64,000 nucleotides of DNA from JBFWMG01 sp050251715 (GCA_050251715.1 JBFWMG010000009.1:1-64000); one strand, 5' to 3'; positions 44,314 to 54,899 are shown, counted from the stretch's first letter. Numbers and translations are program-made. The notes: generated from the letters alone by a model not told the origin.

Positions 44314-47300
44314 GTGGATTTCGACCTGACGACCCACCCCCTGCACGGGGCGCACTGCATCGAGGCCAGCGCGGGCACGGGCAAGACCTATGCCCTGGCC
44401 GGGCTGTACCTGCGCCTCGTGGTGGAACGGGGACTGCGCGTGGACAGCATCCTGGTGGTGACCTTTACGGACGCGGCCACACAGGAGTTGCGCGACCGCA
44501 TCCGCTCCCGGCTGCGCCACGCCCTGGCCGCGTTCCGCGCCGGACAGGGCGACGATCCACTGCTGGCCGCGCTGGTGGCGCGATGCGACCCCACGCAAGC
44601 CATGGCCGCGCTCACGCTCGCCATCCGCTCCTTTGACACGGCGGCCATCTTCACCATCCACGGTTTTTGCCAGCGCATGCTGCGCGACAACGCCTTTGAG
44701 AGCGGCCTGTCCTTTGACGCGGAAATCCTCCCGGACCAGCGCGCGCTCATCGACGAAATCGTGGCGGATTTCTGGCGCAGGCGCATGTACGCCGCCTCGC
44801 CCATGTTCCTGGCCCAGGCCGCCGCGCACGGTTTTTCGCCCGCGTCGCTGGCCGACCTGGCCACAGCGGCGCGGCGGCAACCCGAGCCCGTGGTGCTGGC
44901 GGCCGGGGCAGTCGAGCAGGGTCTTGGGCCGCTGGAAGCCGCGTTCGCCTCTGCCTTTGCGGCCATGGCCGCGCAGTGGCCCCAGGCCCGTGCCGCCGTG
45001 GCGGACATCATGGCCAACCACCCGGATTTCAAAAAGAACATGATCCAACCCGCCAACGTGACCAACTGGGTCAAGGCCATGCACGGCCTGTGCCTTGGCG
45101 CGCCGTCCCTTGCCCTGTGCGACGGGTTCGACAAGTTCACCGCCACGTACCAGGCCAGGGCGCTGAAAAAGAACGGCACGCTGCCCGGCCATGCTTTTTT
45201 CGCTGCCTGCGACGCCGTGCGCCATGCGGCGGACGACTACGCCGCCGCCTGCGACTGCCAGCTGCTCGCCCTGCGGGTGGAATTTCTAAAATACCTGGAC
45301 GAGGAACTGGACAGCCGCAAGAACGAGCGCAACCAGCTGGGGTATGACGACCTGCTGCTGCGCATGCGCGACGCGCTCACCCCGCGCGAGGGCGAAGACG
45401 ATACCGCGCTCTGCCGCACGGCCCGCGCCCGGTTCAGCGCCGCGCTCATCGACGAATTCCAGGACACCGACCCGATCCAGTACGCCATCTTCCGCCGCCT
45501 GTTCCTGCATCCGGAGGCCACGCTGTTCCTCATCGGCGACCCCAAGCAGGCCATCTACGGCTTCCGGGGCGCGGACATCTTCGCCTACCTGGACGCCAAG
45601 CGCGCCGTGGCCGCGCAGGGCACCGAGGCGACCCTGGGCGAGAACTGGCGCGCCGCGCCCGAGCTGGTGGAGGCGGTCAACACCCTCTTTGACCGGCCCA
45701 GGCATGCCTTTGTGTTCAGGGACATCCATTTCCAGCCGGTGCGGGCCGCCGCCACGCGGCACGATCCCCTGCGCGTGGCGGGCGACCCCGCCGCGCCGCT
45801 GCGCCTGTGGTTCCTGTCCGGCGCGGCGCCGAACAAGCCCATCCCCCTGGGCGAAGCCAAGCCGCGCATCGCCCGGGCCGTGGCCGTCGAGGCGGCCCGG
45901 CTGCTCACCCTGGCTGGCCAGGGCAGGGCGAACATCGGCGACCGCGCCCTGCACGCGGGCGACATGGCCGTGCTCACGCGCAGCAACCGCGAGGCGCGCC
46001 TGGTGGCCGACGCCCTGGCCGAGCTGAACGTGCCCTGCGTGCTGTACGGATCGGGCAGCCTGTTCGCCACGCCCGAGGCCGGGGACATGCTGCGCCTGCT
46101 GCATGGCCTGGCCGCGCCGTCCGATCCCGGCCTGGTGCGCGCCGCCCTGGCCACGGATCTGCTGGGATGCGACGCGGCGGCCATCGCGGCCCTGGAAACG
46201 GACCAGTCCCGCTGGGACGCGTGGCTGGAGCGGTTCGCCGCCTACCACGCGGCCTGGGCCGCGCACGGATTCATGGCCTGCATGGGCCGCCTGCTGGCAG
46301 CCGAGGCCGTGCGCCCCCGGCTGCTTGGGCTGGACAGGGGCGAGCGGCGCATGACCAACGTGCTGCACCTGCTGGAACTGCTGCATCGCCAGGAACGCGA
46401 GAGCAACGCGGGCATGGCGGGCCTTGCCCTCTGGCTGGCCGCGCGCATGGACGAGGCGGACGAGGCGGGCACGCCGGACGAATACCAGTTGCGCCTGGAA
46501 AGCGACGAGAAGGCCGTGCGCATCGTCACCATCCACAAGAGCAAGGGACTGGAATACCCCATTGTCTTCTGCCCCTTTCTCATGGCCAACGCGGACCCCC
46601 GCCCCGGCCCGCTGACCTATCATGACGCGCGGGAGCGCATGGTGTTCGACCTGGCGCCCGCCAACGCCCCTGACGGCGGCGCGGACGCCACCGCCCGCGC
46701 CGCGCGCGAAAACCTGGCCGAAAACATGCGCCTGGCCTACGTGGCGCTCACCCGGGCCAAGCTGCGCTGCTATATGGCCTGGGGCGTGTGCAAGACCGCC
46801 GCCACATCCGCGCCCACGGTGCTGTTCCACGCCGGACGCGGCGTGGACGGCGACGGGCTGCTGGACGAGGCCCGGGCCGTGTTCGCGGACCTGCATGACG
46901 GCAACGCCCTGCCCGATCTGGACGAACTGGCCAGGGACTGCATCCTGGTGGAGCCGCTGCCCGACGCGGCGGACGCGGCCCCGCTGCCCGCCGCGCACGG
47001 CGAGGCCCACGCGGGCGAAGAGGCGCGGTGCCGCGCCACGGGCCGATCCCTGCCCCGCGACTGGGCCGTGTCGAGTTTTTCCGCCCTGACCGCCACCCAG
47101 GACCGCACCGCGCCCCTGGAAGGCCCGGAACCCCGGCCCGGCCGCGACGAGCCCAGGGCCGCCATGGCGGGCGCGGACGCCGCGCCCCAGCCACGGGCCG
47201 CCGCCACCGGCGCGCCGTCCATCTTCGACTTTCCCAAGGGGCCGCAGCCCGGCACCATGCTGCACACCCTGTTCGAGCGGCTCGACTTTGCCGCGCCGGA

Positions 47301-47973
47301 CAGCGTGCTGGCCGAGCAGGCCGCCGCCACCCTGGCCGCCTATGGCATGGACCAGGTCTGGACGCCCGCCGTGGCCCGCATGGCCCGCCACGTGCTGCAC
47401 GCCGACCTCGCGCCCGGCGTGCGCCTGGCGCAGGTGGCGGCGCCGGACAGGCTGGTGGAACTGGAATTCCATTTCCCGCTGCGCCGCGTGACGCCCGCCG
47501 CCCTGGCCGCGTTCTACGCCGACCGGGCCACGGCCGTGCCGCCCGCCTTTCCCGAACGCATGGAGCGGCTCGATTTTCGCCCGCACGCAGGCTTTCTCAA
47601 GGGATTCGTGGACCTCGTGTTCAGGTCTGGAGACCGGTTCCATCTGGTGGACTGGAAATCCAACCACCTGGGGGACGCGGCAACGGACTACGGCCCGGAC
47701 GCCCTGGACAAGGCCATGGCCGACCACTGCTACGTGTTGCAGGCCCATCTCTACCTGGTGGCCCTGGACCGCTACCTGGCCCTGCGCCTGCCCGGCTACG
47801 ACTATGACCGCCACATGGGCGGCGCGGCCTACATCTTCTTGCGCGGGGTGACGCCCGAGGCGCCGGACTGCGGCATCTGGCGCCATTGCCCGGACGCGGC
47901 CTTTGTGCGCGACCTGGGCGCGCTGCTGCTCGATACGGACGAAACCCTGCCTGGAGGCGCGCATGTTCGCTGA
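44314..47973 (+). CDS. recB: Exodeoxyribonuclease V subunit RecB (helicase-nuclease)
   Basis: I choose GTG 44314 behind GGAGG, giving 1219 residues beginning MDFDLTTHPLHG. The 3'-5' helicase has EASAGTGKTYALAG (near 20), ALIDEFQDTDPIQY, GDPKQAIYGFRGADIF and IVTIHKSKGLEYPIV. The C-terminal nuclease has GFVDLVF and FHLVDWKSNHLG, giving the Asp...Asp-x-Lys core. It repairs double-strand breaks with RecC and RecD and degrades foreign linear DNA. It overlaps recD by 11 bases. Confidence 0.95.
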   Translation: MDFDLTTHPLHGAHCIEASAGTGKTYALAGLYLRLVVERGLRVDSILVVTFTDAATQELRDRIRSRLRHALAAFRAGQGDDPLLAALVARCDPTQAMAALTLAIRSFDTAAIFTIHGFCQRMLRDNAFESGLSFDAEILPDQRALIDEIVADFWRRRMYAASPMFLAQAAAHGFSPASLADLATAARRQPEPVVLAAGAVEQGLGPLEAAFASAFAAMAAQWPQARAAVADIMANHPDFKKNMIQPANVTNWVKAMHGLCLGAPSLALCDGFDKFTATYQARALKKNGTLPGHAFFAACDAVRHAADDYAAACDCQLLALRVEFLKYLDEELDSRKNERNQLGYDDLLLRMRDALTPREGEDDTALCRTARARFSAALIDEFQDTDPIQYAIFRRLFLHPEATLFLIGDPKQAIYGFRGADIFAYLDAKRAVAAQGTEATLGENWRAAPELVEAVNTLFDRPRHAFVFRDIHFQPVRAAATRHDPLRVAGDPAAPLRLWFLSGAAPNKPIPLGEAKPRIARAVAVEAARLLTLAGQGRANIGDRALHAGDMAVLTRSNREARLVADALAELNVPCVLYGSGSLFATPEAGDMLRLLHGLAAPSDPGLVRAALATDLLGCDAAAIAALETDQSRWDAWLERFAAYHAAWAAHGFMACMGRLLAAEAVRPRLLGLDRGERRMTNVLHLLELLHRQERESNAGMAGLALWLAARMDEADEAGTPDEYQLRLESDEKAVRIVTIHKSKGLEYPIVFCPFLMANADPRPGPLTYHDARERMVFDLAPANAPDGGADATARAARENLAENMRLAYVALTRAKLRCYMAWGVCKTAATSAPTVLFHAGRGVDGDGLLDEARAVFADLHDGNALPDLDELARDCILVEPLPDAADAAPLPAAHGEAHAGEEARCRATGRSLPRDWAVSSFSALTATQDRTAPLEGPEPRPGRDEPRAAMAGADAAPQPRAAATGAPSIFDFPKGPQPGTMLHTLFERLDFAAPDSVLAEQAAATLAAYGMDQVWTPAVARMARHVLHADLAPGVRLAQVAAPDRLVELEFHFPLRRVTPAALAAFYADRATAVPPAFPERMERLDFRPHAGFLKGFVDLVFRSGDRFHLVDWKSNHLGDAATDYGPDALDKAMADHCYVLQAHLYLVALDRYLALRLPGYDYDRHMGGAAYIFLRGVTPEAPDCGIWRHCPDAAFVRDLGALLLDTDETLPGGAHVR

Positions 47974-50011
47974 CCGCCCCGTTTTGGCCGCCCTGCGCCG
48001 CATGGGCCCGTCCGGCGCGCCGTGCAACGCCATGGACGTGCAGTTCGCCGGGCTGGTATGCCGTCTGGCGGGCCACGACGATCCGATCCTGGCCCTGGCC
48101 GCCGCGCTCACCAGCCGCGCCGCGTTTCTGGGACACGCCTGCCTGGACCTGAACGCCCCCTGGCCCAGCGGCAACGACGGACAAACCGGCGACGCACCCC
48201 AGCCCGAGGGAAGCATGCCCCTGTCCGGCCTGCCGCCCCACGCCGTTGCCTGGCGCGAGGCGCTGACGCCTCATGTGGCCTCTGGCGTGGTGGCCACGCC
48301 GGACGGGCGCGCACCGCTCATTCTCGACGGAGACCGTCTGTACCTGCACCGCCTGTTCGCACAGGAATCGCGCCTGGCCAGCGGTCTGCTGCGGCTTGCG
48401 GCGGGCATCCCGGCCTGGAATCAGGCCACGGACGGCCTGGAGGCGCTGGCGCGCCGCGCCGCACCCGCGCTCGACCGCCTGTTCCCGCGCACGGCGCGCA
48501 CGCCCGCCCTGGATTGCCAGCGGCTGGCCGCCCTGGCCGCGCTGCGCCGCGCCTTGTGCGTCATCACGGGCGGGCCGGGCACGGGCAAGACAACCACCGT
48601 GGCCCGGCTGCTGGCCCTGGTGCTCGAAGTGACCATGGACCACGCGGCGGCACGGGGCGAACCACTGCGCATCCGCCTGGCCGCGCCCACGGGCAAGGCC
48701 GCCGCCCGGCTGGCCGAGTCCCTGGCCGTTGCCCGAAAACGCCTCGATTGCCCGGATGCGGTGCGCGCGCTCATGCCGTCCAAGGCCGAGACCCTGCACC
48801 GCCTCCTGGGCCTGCGTCCCGGTTCGGGGGGAGGGGGAAACGCCTTTGCCCATGACCGGGACAACCCCCTGGGCCTTGACCTGCTGGTGGTGGACGAGGC
48901 GTCCATGGTCGATCTGCCGCTCATGGCGCGGCTGGTGGATGCGCTGCCGCCCACCGCGTCCCTGGTGCTCCTGGGCGACCAGGACCAACTCGCCTCGGTG
49001 GAAACCGGCTATGTGCTGGGCGACCTGTGCGCGGCGGCGGACACCACCGGCGCGCCACCGGACCTGGCCGAGGCCTGGGCCGTGGCCGCAGCGGGCGCGC
49101 CGCCCCTGCCCCCCGCAACGCGCGCGCCGTCCCCCCTGGACGGCTGCGTGATCCGGCTGGACACGAGCTACCGCTTTGACGCCGCCGGCGGCATCACGGC
49201 CCTGGGCAACGCCCTGCGCCGGGGCGACGCCCCAGCCGCCACAACGGCCCTGCATGCCGGCCATGCGGACGTGATCTGGATGCCCGTTGCAACGGAAGAG
49301 GCGGCCCTGGCCGCATTCGACGCCTGGGTGCTGGCCCACTACGGCCCCATGCTGCGCGCCGGGGACACGGCAACGGCCTTTGCCGCCCTGGGCCTTGCGC
49401 GGGCGCTCTCGCCCCTGCGCCAGGGCCATCTGGGCGTGGAAGGGCTGAACCGCCGCGCCGAGGCCGTGCTGGTCCGCGCCGGACTGCTGCCCCAGGCCGC
49501 GCTGCGCGGCGGCCACGACGCCTCTTACCATGGCCGCCCCATCATGATCCTGGCCAATGACTACGGCCTGCGCCTGTTCAACGGCGATGTGGGCATCCTG
49601 CGCCACACCCCTGGCCAGGACGGCGAACCAGGCGGCCTGAAGGCCTATTTCGAAGCCGCGCCCACCCGGCCAGCGCCCCTCTCGGCCATGCAATCCGACG
49701 CCCCAAGGCCCGATCAGGCCGCCGCCCCCTCATTCCGCGCCCTGTCGCCCGTGCGCCTGCCCGGCCACGACACCGTGTTCGCCATGACCGTGCACAAGAG
49801 CCAGGGCTCGGAATTCGACCATGTACTGCTGATGCTGCCGCTGGCCGACCATCCGCTGTGCACGCGCGAGCTGGCCTACACCGCCGTGACCCGCGCCCGG
49901 CGCAACGTCACGATCATCGGGCGTGAAGCCGTGCTGGAGGCGGCGGCCACGCGGCGCATGGCCCGTTTCGGCGGCCTGCGCGACCGCCTGGCCCGCCCGC
50001 CGGAAGAGTAG
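47963..50011 (+). CDS. recD: Exodeoxyribonuclease V subunit RecD (5'-3' helicase)
   Basis: The 682-residue protein starts at ATG 47963 behind GGAGG inside the recB end. Helicase motifs are ITGGPGTGKTTTVARLLAL (near 188), LLVVDEASMVDLPLM and TVHKSQGSEFDHVLLMLP near the C-terminus. Insertions rich in Ala and Pro make it longer than the E. coli protein (608). The gene order recC-recB-recD without the pitrilysin gene is compact. Together the three products form the full RecBCD enzyme. Confidence 0.94.
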   Translation: MFADRPVLAALRRMGPSGAPCNAMDVQFAGLVCRLAGHDDPILALAAALTSRAAFLGHACLDLNAPWPSGNDGQTGDAPQPEGSMPLSGLPPHAVAWREALTPHVASGVVATPDGRAPLILDGDRLYLHRLFAQESRLASGLLRLAAGIPAWNQATDGLEALARRAAPALDRLFPRTARTPALDCQRLAALAALRRALCVITGGPGTGKTTTVARLLALVLEVTMDHAAARGEPLRIRLAAPTGKAAARLAESLAVARKRLDCPDAVRALMPSKAETLHRLLGLRPGSGGGGNAFAHDRDNPLGLDLLVVDEASMVDLPLMARLVDALPPTASLVLLGDQDQLASVETGYVLGDLCAAADTTGAPPDLAEAWAVAAAGAPPLPPATRAPSPLDGCVIRLDTSYRFDAAGGITALGNALRRGDAPAATTALHAGHADVIWMPVATEEAALAAFDAWVLAHYGPMLRAGDTATAFAALGLARALSPLRQGHLGVEGLNRRAEAVLVRAGLLPQAALRGGHDASYHGRPIMILANDYGLRLFNGDVGILRHTPGQDGEPGGLKAYFEAAPTRPAPLSAMQSDAPRPDQAAAPSFRALSPVRLPGHDTVFAMTVHKSQGSEFDHVLLMLPLADHPLCTRELAYTAVTRARRNVTIIGREAVLEAAATRRMARFGGLRDRLARPPEE

Positions 50012-50148
50012 GAAACCGCCCCCTCGCGGCGCGCGGCCAGCGCATCCAACGGCGGGGAACAGCCCGCGAAAAAGCCCCGCGCTCCCAATGGCGCCATCCG
50101 TCAGAAGGGGAAAAAGAGGGGGAGGGCACGGCCTTGCGGGCCGGACCG

Positions 50149-51702
50149 TCAGGCCATCCGGAATTCCAGGATGGTGAAGTCGTCGGGCAGCCGTTCCGAA
50201 CCGTACTGGCGTTGCGCCGCATCGTACAGCCTGTCCAGCAACACCCCGTCACCATCGGGCGTCCGCAGCTGGTCCACAAAGGCGTCGAATTCAAGCATGG
50301 GGTTTTCCGGATGCCTGATCTCGAACACGCCGTCGGAAAACACGTACAGCCTGCCCTTGCGCGGCAGCGCCACGCTGTCCTGCGCAAAGACCGCATCGGG
50401 CAGGCCGCCGATGAACATGTTGTCCGTTATCAGCTCCTGTGGCTCCGCACGGTCGCCGTCGAACAACAACGCCGGGTGGTGGCCGCCGCTGGAAAAGGTC
50501 AGCGTACGGCTTGGGGCATGCACCACCCCGTACCAGATGGTGAAGAACATGTTGTTGTGCCGCTCCATGGGAAAGGCCGTGTTGAGCGCGGCCAGCACCT
50601 CGGCGGGCTGGCGGTAGTCCGCTGACAGGGTCTGGGTGCGCAGCACGTTGAGCACGGACACGGAAAAGAGGGCGGCGCCCATGCCGTGTCCGCTCACATC
50701 GAGCAGGTAGATGGCGAAGTGGTCCTCGTCGAGCCAGTGGTAGCCAAAGGAGTCGCCGCCCAGGGAGGCCGACGGCTCGAACTTCCACGTGGCGCGCAAC
50801 GGGCCGTCCTCGATGGGGTCGGGCAGCAGCGTGCTCACATAGGCGCCCGCCTTGGCCAACTCCGAGTTCATGCGTTCCATGGTCTCGAAAATCCGCAAGG
50901 TGCGCTCGTGCACGGCCTGTTCGAGCCGGGCGTAGAGCAGGGCGTTGTCAATGGCCACGGCGGCCTGCGAGGCAAGGGCTGTCAGCAGCTTCTGGTCCTC
51001 GGCCCGAAAGTCGCGGCGTGCCTCCCGGCTCACGTTGAGCACGCCTATGATCTTGCCCTGCACCGAGAGCGGCACGCAGATGAGCGTGCCCAGGGGGTTG
51101 GGGCCGGGAACGAAAAAGGGGTGTTTTTCCGGATCGTTGACGATTTCAGAGCGCCCGGTCTGCATGACCCTGCCCTGCACGCCCTCGCCGGGGTTGCGCA
51201 GCTGGTGCACCGAGGGCTTGTCGCCGAACCAGGCCAGCAGCTCCATCACCCCCTGGCGGGAGTTGTGCAACATGATGCAGCCGTTGTCCGCCGGGATAAT
51301 CTCCCGCGCCTTTTCCACGACCAGCCGCCCCGCCTCCTCGGGATCGCGCACCGCCGCGATCTTTTCCGAAAAGGTGTAGAGCATGTTGATCTCGCGGTAT
51401 TTTTCCATGGCCTCGCCGACCACGGCCTTTTTTTCCTGCTCGCTCGCCACCAGGGGCCGCACCACATCCAGCACGACCACGCCCACGGTGGCGACATCGG
51501 CCTGGTCGCAACAGACAGAACCCATGGCGGTGTCCTGCAAGGTGAATGGCAAATGGTGCGGTGTTTCAGGCAGCTGGCCGAACAACACCGCGCCCGTGGC
51601 GTCGCACACGGCAAACGGTCCGGGCAGCGCCCGGGACAGCGCCTCCAGGAGTGACTTTACCTCCCTGCGGGCGATTATGCGTTGCAATTTGACCAGTTTC
51701 AT
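50149..51702 (-). CDS. GAF-domain SpoIIE-type serine phosphatase
   Basis: This 517-residue protein starts at ATG 51702 (MKLVKLQR) with GGGGAG upstream. A GAF domain spans about 140-300 (GCIMLHNSRQGVMELLAWFG; GTLICVPLSVQGKIIGVLNV). After a coiled linker, the PP2C-like SpoIIE domain has PSASLGGDSFGYHWLDEDHF, YLLDVSGHGMGAALFSV, FSSGGHHPAL and VFSDGVFEIRHPENPM, which supply the acidic metal ligands. The N-terminal 130 residues may sense a signal. Such proteins control partner-switching anti-sigma systems. No anti-sigma gene is adjacent. It converges with recD. Confidence 0.9.
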   Translation of the reverse strand: MKLVKLQRIIARREVKSLLEALSRALPGPFAVCDATGAVLFGQLPETPHHLPFTLQDTAMGSVCCDQADVATVGVVVLDVVRPLVASEQEKKAVVGEAMEKYREINMLYTFSEKIAAVRDPEEAGRLVVEKAREIIPADNGCIMLHNSRQGVMELLAWFGDKPSVHQLRNPGEGVQGRVMQTGRSEIVNDPEKHPFFVPGPNPLGTLICVPLSVQGKIIGVLNVSREARRDFRAEDQKLLTALASQAAVAIDNALLYARLEQAVHERTLRIFETMERMNSELAKAGAYVSTLLPDPIEDGPLRATWKFEPSASLGGDSFGYHWLDEDHFAIYLLDVSGHGMGAALFSVSVLNVLRTQTLSADYRQPAEVLAALNTAFPMERHNNMFFTIWYGVVHAPSRTLTFSSGGHHPALLFDGDRAEPQELITDNMFIGGLPDAVFAQDSVALPRKGRLYVFSDGVFEIRHPENPMLEFDAFVDQLRTPDGDGVLLDRLYDAAQRQYGSERLPDDFTILEFRMA

Positions 51703-52200
51703 TCTTACGACTCCCCATCCCCGACAGCGCTCTCCCCAAGGAGAATAGGCATCCAATAGCACCATACTATGCCAGCAACAATGACGACTGCCAAGCTTGT
51801 ACGCATTCGTTTTTAGCCATTCCCCCCATTTTTCCGCAACAACGCCGTTGCCTGCCCGCGCTTTGGACGCCCCCACGCGGCGCGTGCCTGCGGGAACCAC
51901 CGCCCTCCCTGAAGAATCATGCCCATGCCGGAAACGCATGACCAAACCGCACAGCGCACCGGATGAGACTGTTGTTCTGTTAAAAATAAAAATGGAACAC
52001 CAATCATCTATAAGGAACCGAACCATACGCATAATGTGCGGCGGCAAGCCAACCCCGATCCGCTTGCCATACCATTTCCTTTTTTGTAAAAGGCCGTTCC
52101 CCGGTGGCATTGCCTGGCCGCACAAAGCTGTCCACAAGGCTTTTCCGCCCATCCGGCCTTTGTTTCGGCCCCCCCCAGCCCAATGCATGAGGAACAGCAC
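51703..52200. other. Intergenic region upstream of icd
   Basis: About 500 bases separate the divergent phosphatase and icd genes. An AT-rich patch at 51965-52040 (TTGTTC at about 51972; TCTATAAGG at about 52008) probably holds the icd promoter, though spacing is poor. No other element is seen. Confidence 0.45.
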
Positions 52201-53418
52201 ATGGATAAGATCACGGTAAAAAACACGCTCGTCGAACTCGACGGTGACGAAATGACCCGCATCATGTGGGCCATCATCAAGGAAAAACTCCTTTTTCCCT
52301 TTCTGAACGTGGACCTGGAATACTACGACCTGCACGTGAAGCACCGTGACGACACGGACGACAAGGTGACCGTGGAGGCGGCCGAGGCCATCAAGCGGCA
52401 CAAGGTGGGCGTCAAGTGCGCCACCATCACCACCACGCCCGCCCGCGTGACCGAATACGATCTCAAGCAGCTGACCAAGAGCCCCAACGCCACCATCCGC
52501 GCCATGCTCGACGGCACCGTGTTCCGCGCCCCCATCCTGGTCTCGAACATCAAGCCCAACGTGCGCACCTGGACCAAGCCCATTGTCATCGGCCGCCATG
52601 CCTACGGCGACGTGTACCGCAACGCCGAGATCGCCGTACCCGGCGCGGGCGTGGCCGAGGTGGTGTTCACCCCGGCGGACGGCGGCGAGCCGCAGCGCCT
52701 GGCCATCCACGCCTTCAAGGCTCCCGGCGTGATCCAGGGCATCCACAACACCGACGCCTCGATCCGCAGCTTTGCCCGGGCCAGCTTCACCTATGCCCTG
52801 GACCAGAAGATCGACGTGTGGTTCGCCACCAAGGACACCATTTCCAAGACCTATGACGGCCGGTTCCGCGACATCTTCCAGGAGGTGTACGAGACCGAGT
52901 TCAAGGCCCGCTTCGAGGCCGCTGGCATCGAGTACTTCTACACCCTGATCGACGACGTGGTGGCGCGGGTGATGAAGGCCGAGGGCGGCTTTTTGTGGTG
53001 CTGCAAGAACTACGACGGCGACGTGATGAGCGACATGGTGGCCTCGGCCTTCGGGAGCCTGGCGCTCATGACCTCCATCCTGGTTTCGCCGGACGGCTGC
53101 TTCGAATACGAGGCCGCCCACGGCACGGTGCAGCGCCACTACTACAAGCACCTCAAGGGCGAGGCCACCTCGTCCAATTCCATGGCCCTCATCTTTGCCT
53201 GGACCGGCGCGCTGCGCAAGCGCGGCGAGCTGGACGAAACCCCCGAGGTGTGCGCCTTTGCCGACGCACTGGAGGCCGCGAGCATCGAGACCATCGAGTC
53301 CGGCACCATGACCGGCGACCTGGCGCGCATCGCCGAGCCGCGCCCTGCGGGCCACGTGGACACCGAGACCTTCATCGACGCCGTGGCCAAGCGCCTGGCC
53401 GCCAAGCTGGCCGCGTAG
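52201..53418 (+). CDS. icd: NADP-dependent isocitrate dehydrogenase, eukaryote-like type
   Basis: The 405-residue enzyme starts at ATG 52201 (MDKITVKN) behind GAGGAA. An in-frame ATG at 52183 is less likely. It oxidises isocitrate to 2-oxoglutarate with NADP. Typical motifs of the homodimeric eukaryote-like class are ELDGDEMTRIMWAIIKEKL, KCATITTTPA, SPNATIRAMLDGTVFR, KDTISKTYDGRFRDIF, LIDDVVARVMKAEGGF, NYDGDVMSDMVA and EAAHGTVQRHY. It is monocistronic, with its own terminator. The type is common in some sulfate reducers, where it feeds 2-oxoglutarate and NADPH into biosynthesis. Confidence 0.95.
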   Translation: MDKITVKNTLVELDGDEMTRIMWAIIKEKLLFPFLNVDLEYYDLHVKHRDDTDDKVTVEAAEAIKRHKVGVKCATITTTPARVTEYDLKQLTKSPNATIRAMLDGTVFRAPILVSNIKPNVRTWTKPIVIGRHAYGDVYRNAEIAVPGAGVAEVVFTPADGGEPQRLAIHAFKAPGVIQGIHNTDASIRSFARASFTYALDQKIDVWFATKDTISKTYDGRFRDIFQEVYETEFKARFEAAGIEYFYTLIDDVVARVMKAEGGFLWCCKNYDGDVMSDMVASAFGSLALMTSILVSPDGCFEYEAAHGTVQRHYYKHLKGEATSSNSMALIFAWTGALRKRGELDETPEVCAFADALEAASIETIESGTMTGDLARIAEPRPAGHVDTETFIDAVAKRLAAKLAA

Positions 53419-53439
53419 GCGAAGCCGCGCTTTATCGGA

Positions 53440-53472
53440 ACCGGCCACCGCGTACAAGGTGGCCGGTTTTTT
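53440..53472 (+). terminator. Rho-independent terminator of icd
   Basis: ACCGGCCACC (53440-53449) pairs perfectly with GGTGGCCGGT (53458-53467) around an eight-base loop, followed by six T residues. It lies 22 bases after the icd stop. Confidence 0.93.
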
Positions 53473-53542
53473 CTTGCCATATTCCCATGCACCACATACA
53501 GCTTGACGCATTACAGGCGACCACACCAATTGCGAGGTACCC

Positions 53543-54889
53543 ATGCCCGACCTGCTGCAGCGCCTTGGCGCACGGGAACGAAAGATTCGCGATCCCTTGT
53601 ACGGATATATCTGGCTGTCCAAGAAGGAAATGGCGATCGTGGATTCTCCGCTCTTCCAGCGTCTGCGCCGCGTGCATCAGCTGGCGCTCACCAAATACGT
53701 CTACCCGTCAGCCGAGCATACCCGTTTCGTGCATTCTCTGGGCGTCATGCACTGCGCCACGCAGATGTTTCGCGGCATCCTGGCTAACAGCGCGGACAGG
53801 CTCGACGTAAGCGATCACGATCAACAAACGTGGCTTTCCAAACTTCGTTTGGCGGCCCTGTTGCATGATATTGGCCACCTCCCCTTTTCCCATGCAGCGG
53901 AAGAAGTCCTGTTGCAAGGCATAAACCACGAAGACATCAGTAGGTACATCATACAGCACGATCCGTGCATCAGTTCCTTCATCCAGGAGATATGCGATAT
54001 CAACCCATCCCATGTCGCCAACATCCTTTCGAAAAACGCCATGGCGAAGCATCTGCTGCTCCACGACATCGTTTCCGGTCAACTCGATGCGGACAGATCG
54101 GACTATCTCCTGCGCGACTCATATGCATGTGGCGTCAAGTATGGTGAGTATGATTTCGTCAGATACATGAACGCATTTGGTTGTACTATGGATAATGCGG
54201 CGGGAACACTATTCATAAAGGAACGAGACATCCCGGTGATTGAATCTTTCCTTCTTGCAAGATATCACTATAACATGCAGGTCCCTTATCATAGAACACG
54301 TGTCGGATACGATATTACCTTGCGTAAATACTTTGAAACTCTCGATGTTGCATCCATAATGCAACCGATACTTACCATAAACAACAATGAGATAACGGAG
54401 TTCAACCCCGAAGCATTTGAAGAATTCGATGACTACGATGTCTTCCAAGACATCAAGCGCTCCCGGCGCACATGCAGGTGGGCAGCCATGCTCCTGCGCA
54501 AGGAGCATCTCGTCGCCGTGCTCGACACGAACGATTGCGAGTCCGCCAACAGCGACTTCTTCAAGAAATACGTCGCGGCGCTTGCCGACGCCGGATTCAA
54601 AGAAGACGCCGATTTTTTCCCTTACGAGCAAAACATTGTCGTCTCGAAGTTCCATCTGCGCGATGCGGCCGAAGACGTGGAGGACACCGAACCGAGCGAT
54701 TCAGACAAAAAGGACCTTTTCGTCATTGACCGTGACAATGTGGTGAAAGACGTGTGCCAATCCTCGCCCATCATAAAACAGCTGGGCAAGGCGCTGCTGC
54801 TGTTGCGCGTCTACGTGCTGCCCGAAAAGGCGGATGCGGCCAAAGACATCTTGAAAAAAGTTCAATCTGAAGCTACAATAACAAATTAG
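53543..54889 (+). CDS. HD-domain phosphohydrolase (YwfO/SAMHD1-like)
   Basis: The 448-residue protein has the HD fold of dNTP-type phosphohydrolases: FQRLRRVHQLALTKYVYPSA, EHTRFVHSLGVMHCA, then LAALLHDIGHLPFSHAAEE near residue 104 with the HD pair. GQLDADRSDYLLRDSYACGV gives a later metal-binding Asp. It likely hydrolyses nucleotides or related phosphoesters. The gene has lower GC than recBCD and is followed 10 bases later by a YwgA-like gene. In Bacillus a similar HD gene (ywfO) also sits beside ywgA, so a functional pair is likely. An antiviral role is a guess. Confidence 0.85.
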   Translation: MPDLLQRLGARERKIRDPLYGYIWLSKKEMAIVDSPLFQRLRRVHQLALTKYVYPSAEHTRFVHSLGVMHCATQMFRGILANSADRLDVSDHDQQTWLSKLRLAALLHDIGHLPFSHAAEEVLLQGINHEDISRYIIQHDPCISSFIQEICDINPSHVANILSKNAMAKHLLLHDIVSGQLDADRSDYLLRDSYACGVKYGEYDFVRYMNAFGCTMDNAAGTLFIKERDIPVIESFLLARYHYNMQVPYHRTRVGYDITLRKYFETLDVASIMQPILTINNNEITEFNPEAFEEFDDYDVFQDIKRSRRTCRWAAMLLRKEHLVAVLDTNDCESANSDFFKKYVAALADAGFKEDADFFPYEQNIVVSKFHLRDAAEDVEDTEPSDSDKKDLFVIDRDNVVKDVCQSSPIIKQLGKALLLLRVYVLPEKADAAKDILKKVQSEATITN

Positions 54890-54899
54890 GAGGGCGGCC

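Noticed and set aside
41799..48216. Long minus-strand frames opposite recC and recB
   Set aside because: Antisense shadows caused by very high GC at third codon positions.
51703..53622. Open minus-strand frame extending the phosphatase through the whole icd gene
   Set aside because: It is the antisense of icd in GC-rich DNA. The phosphatase has a good start at 51702 and the extension has no domain.
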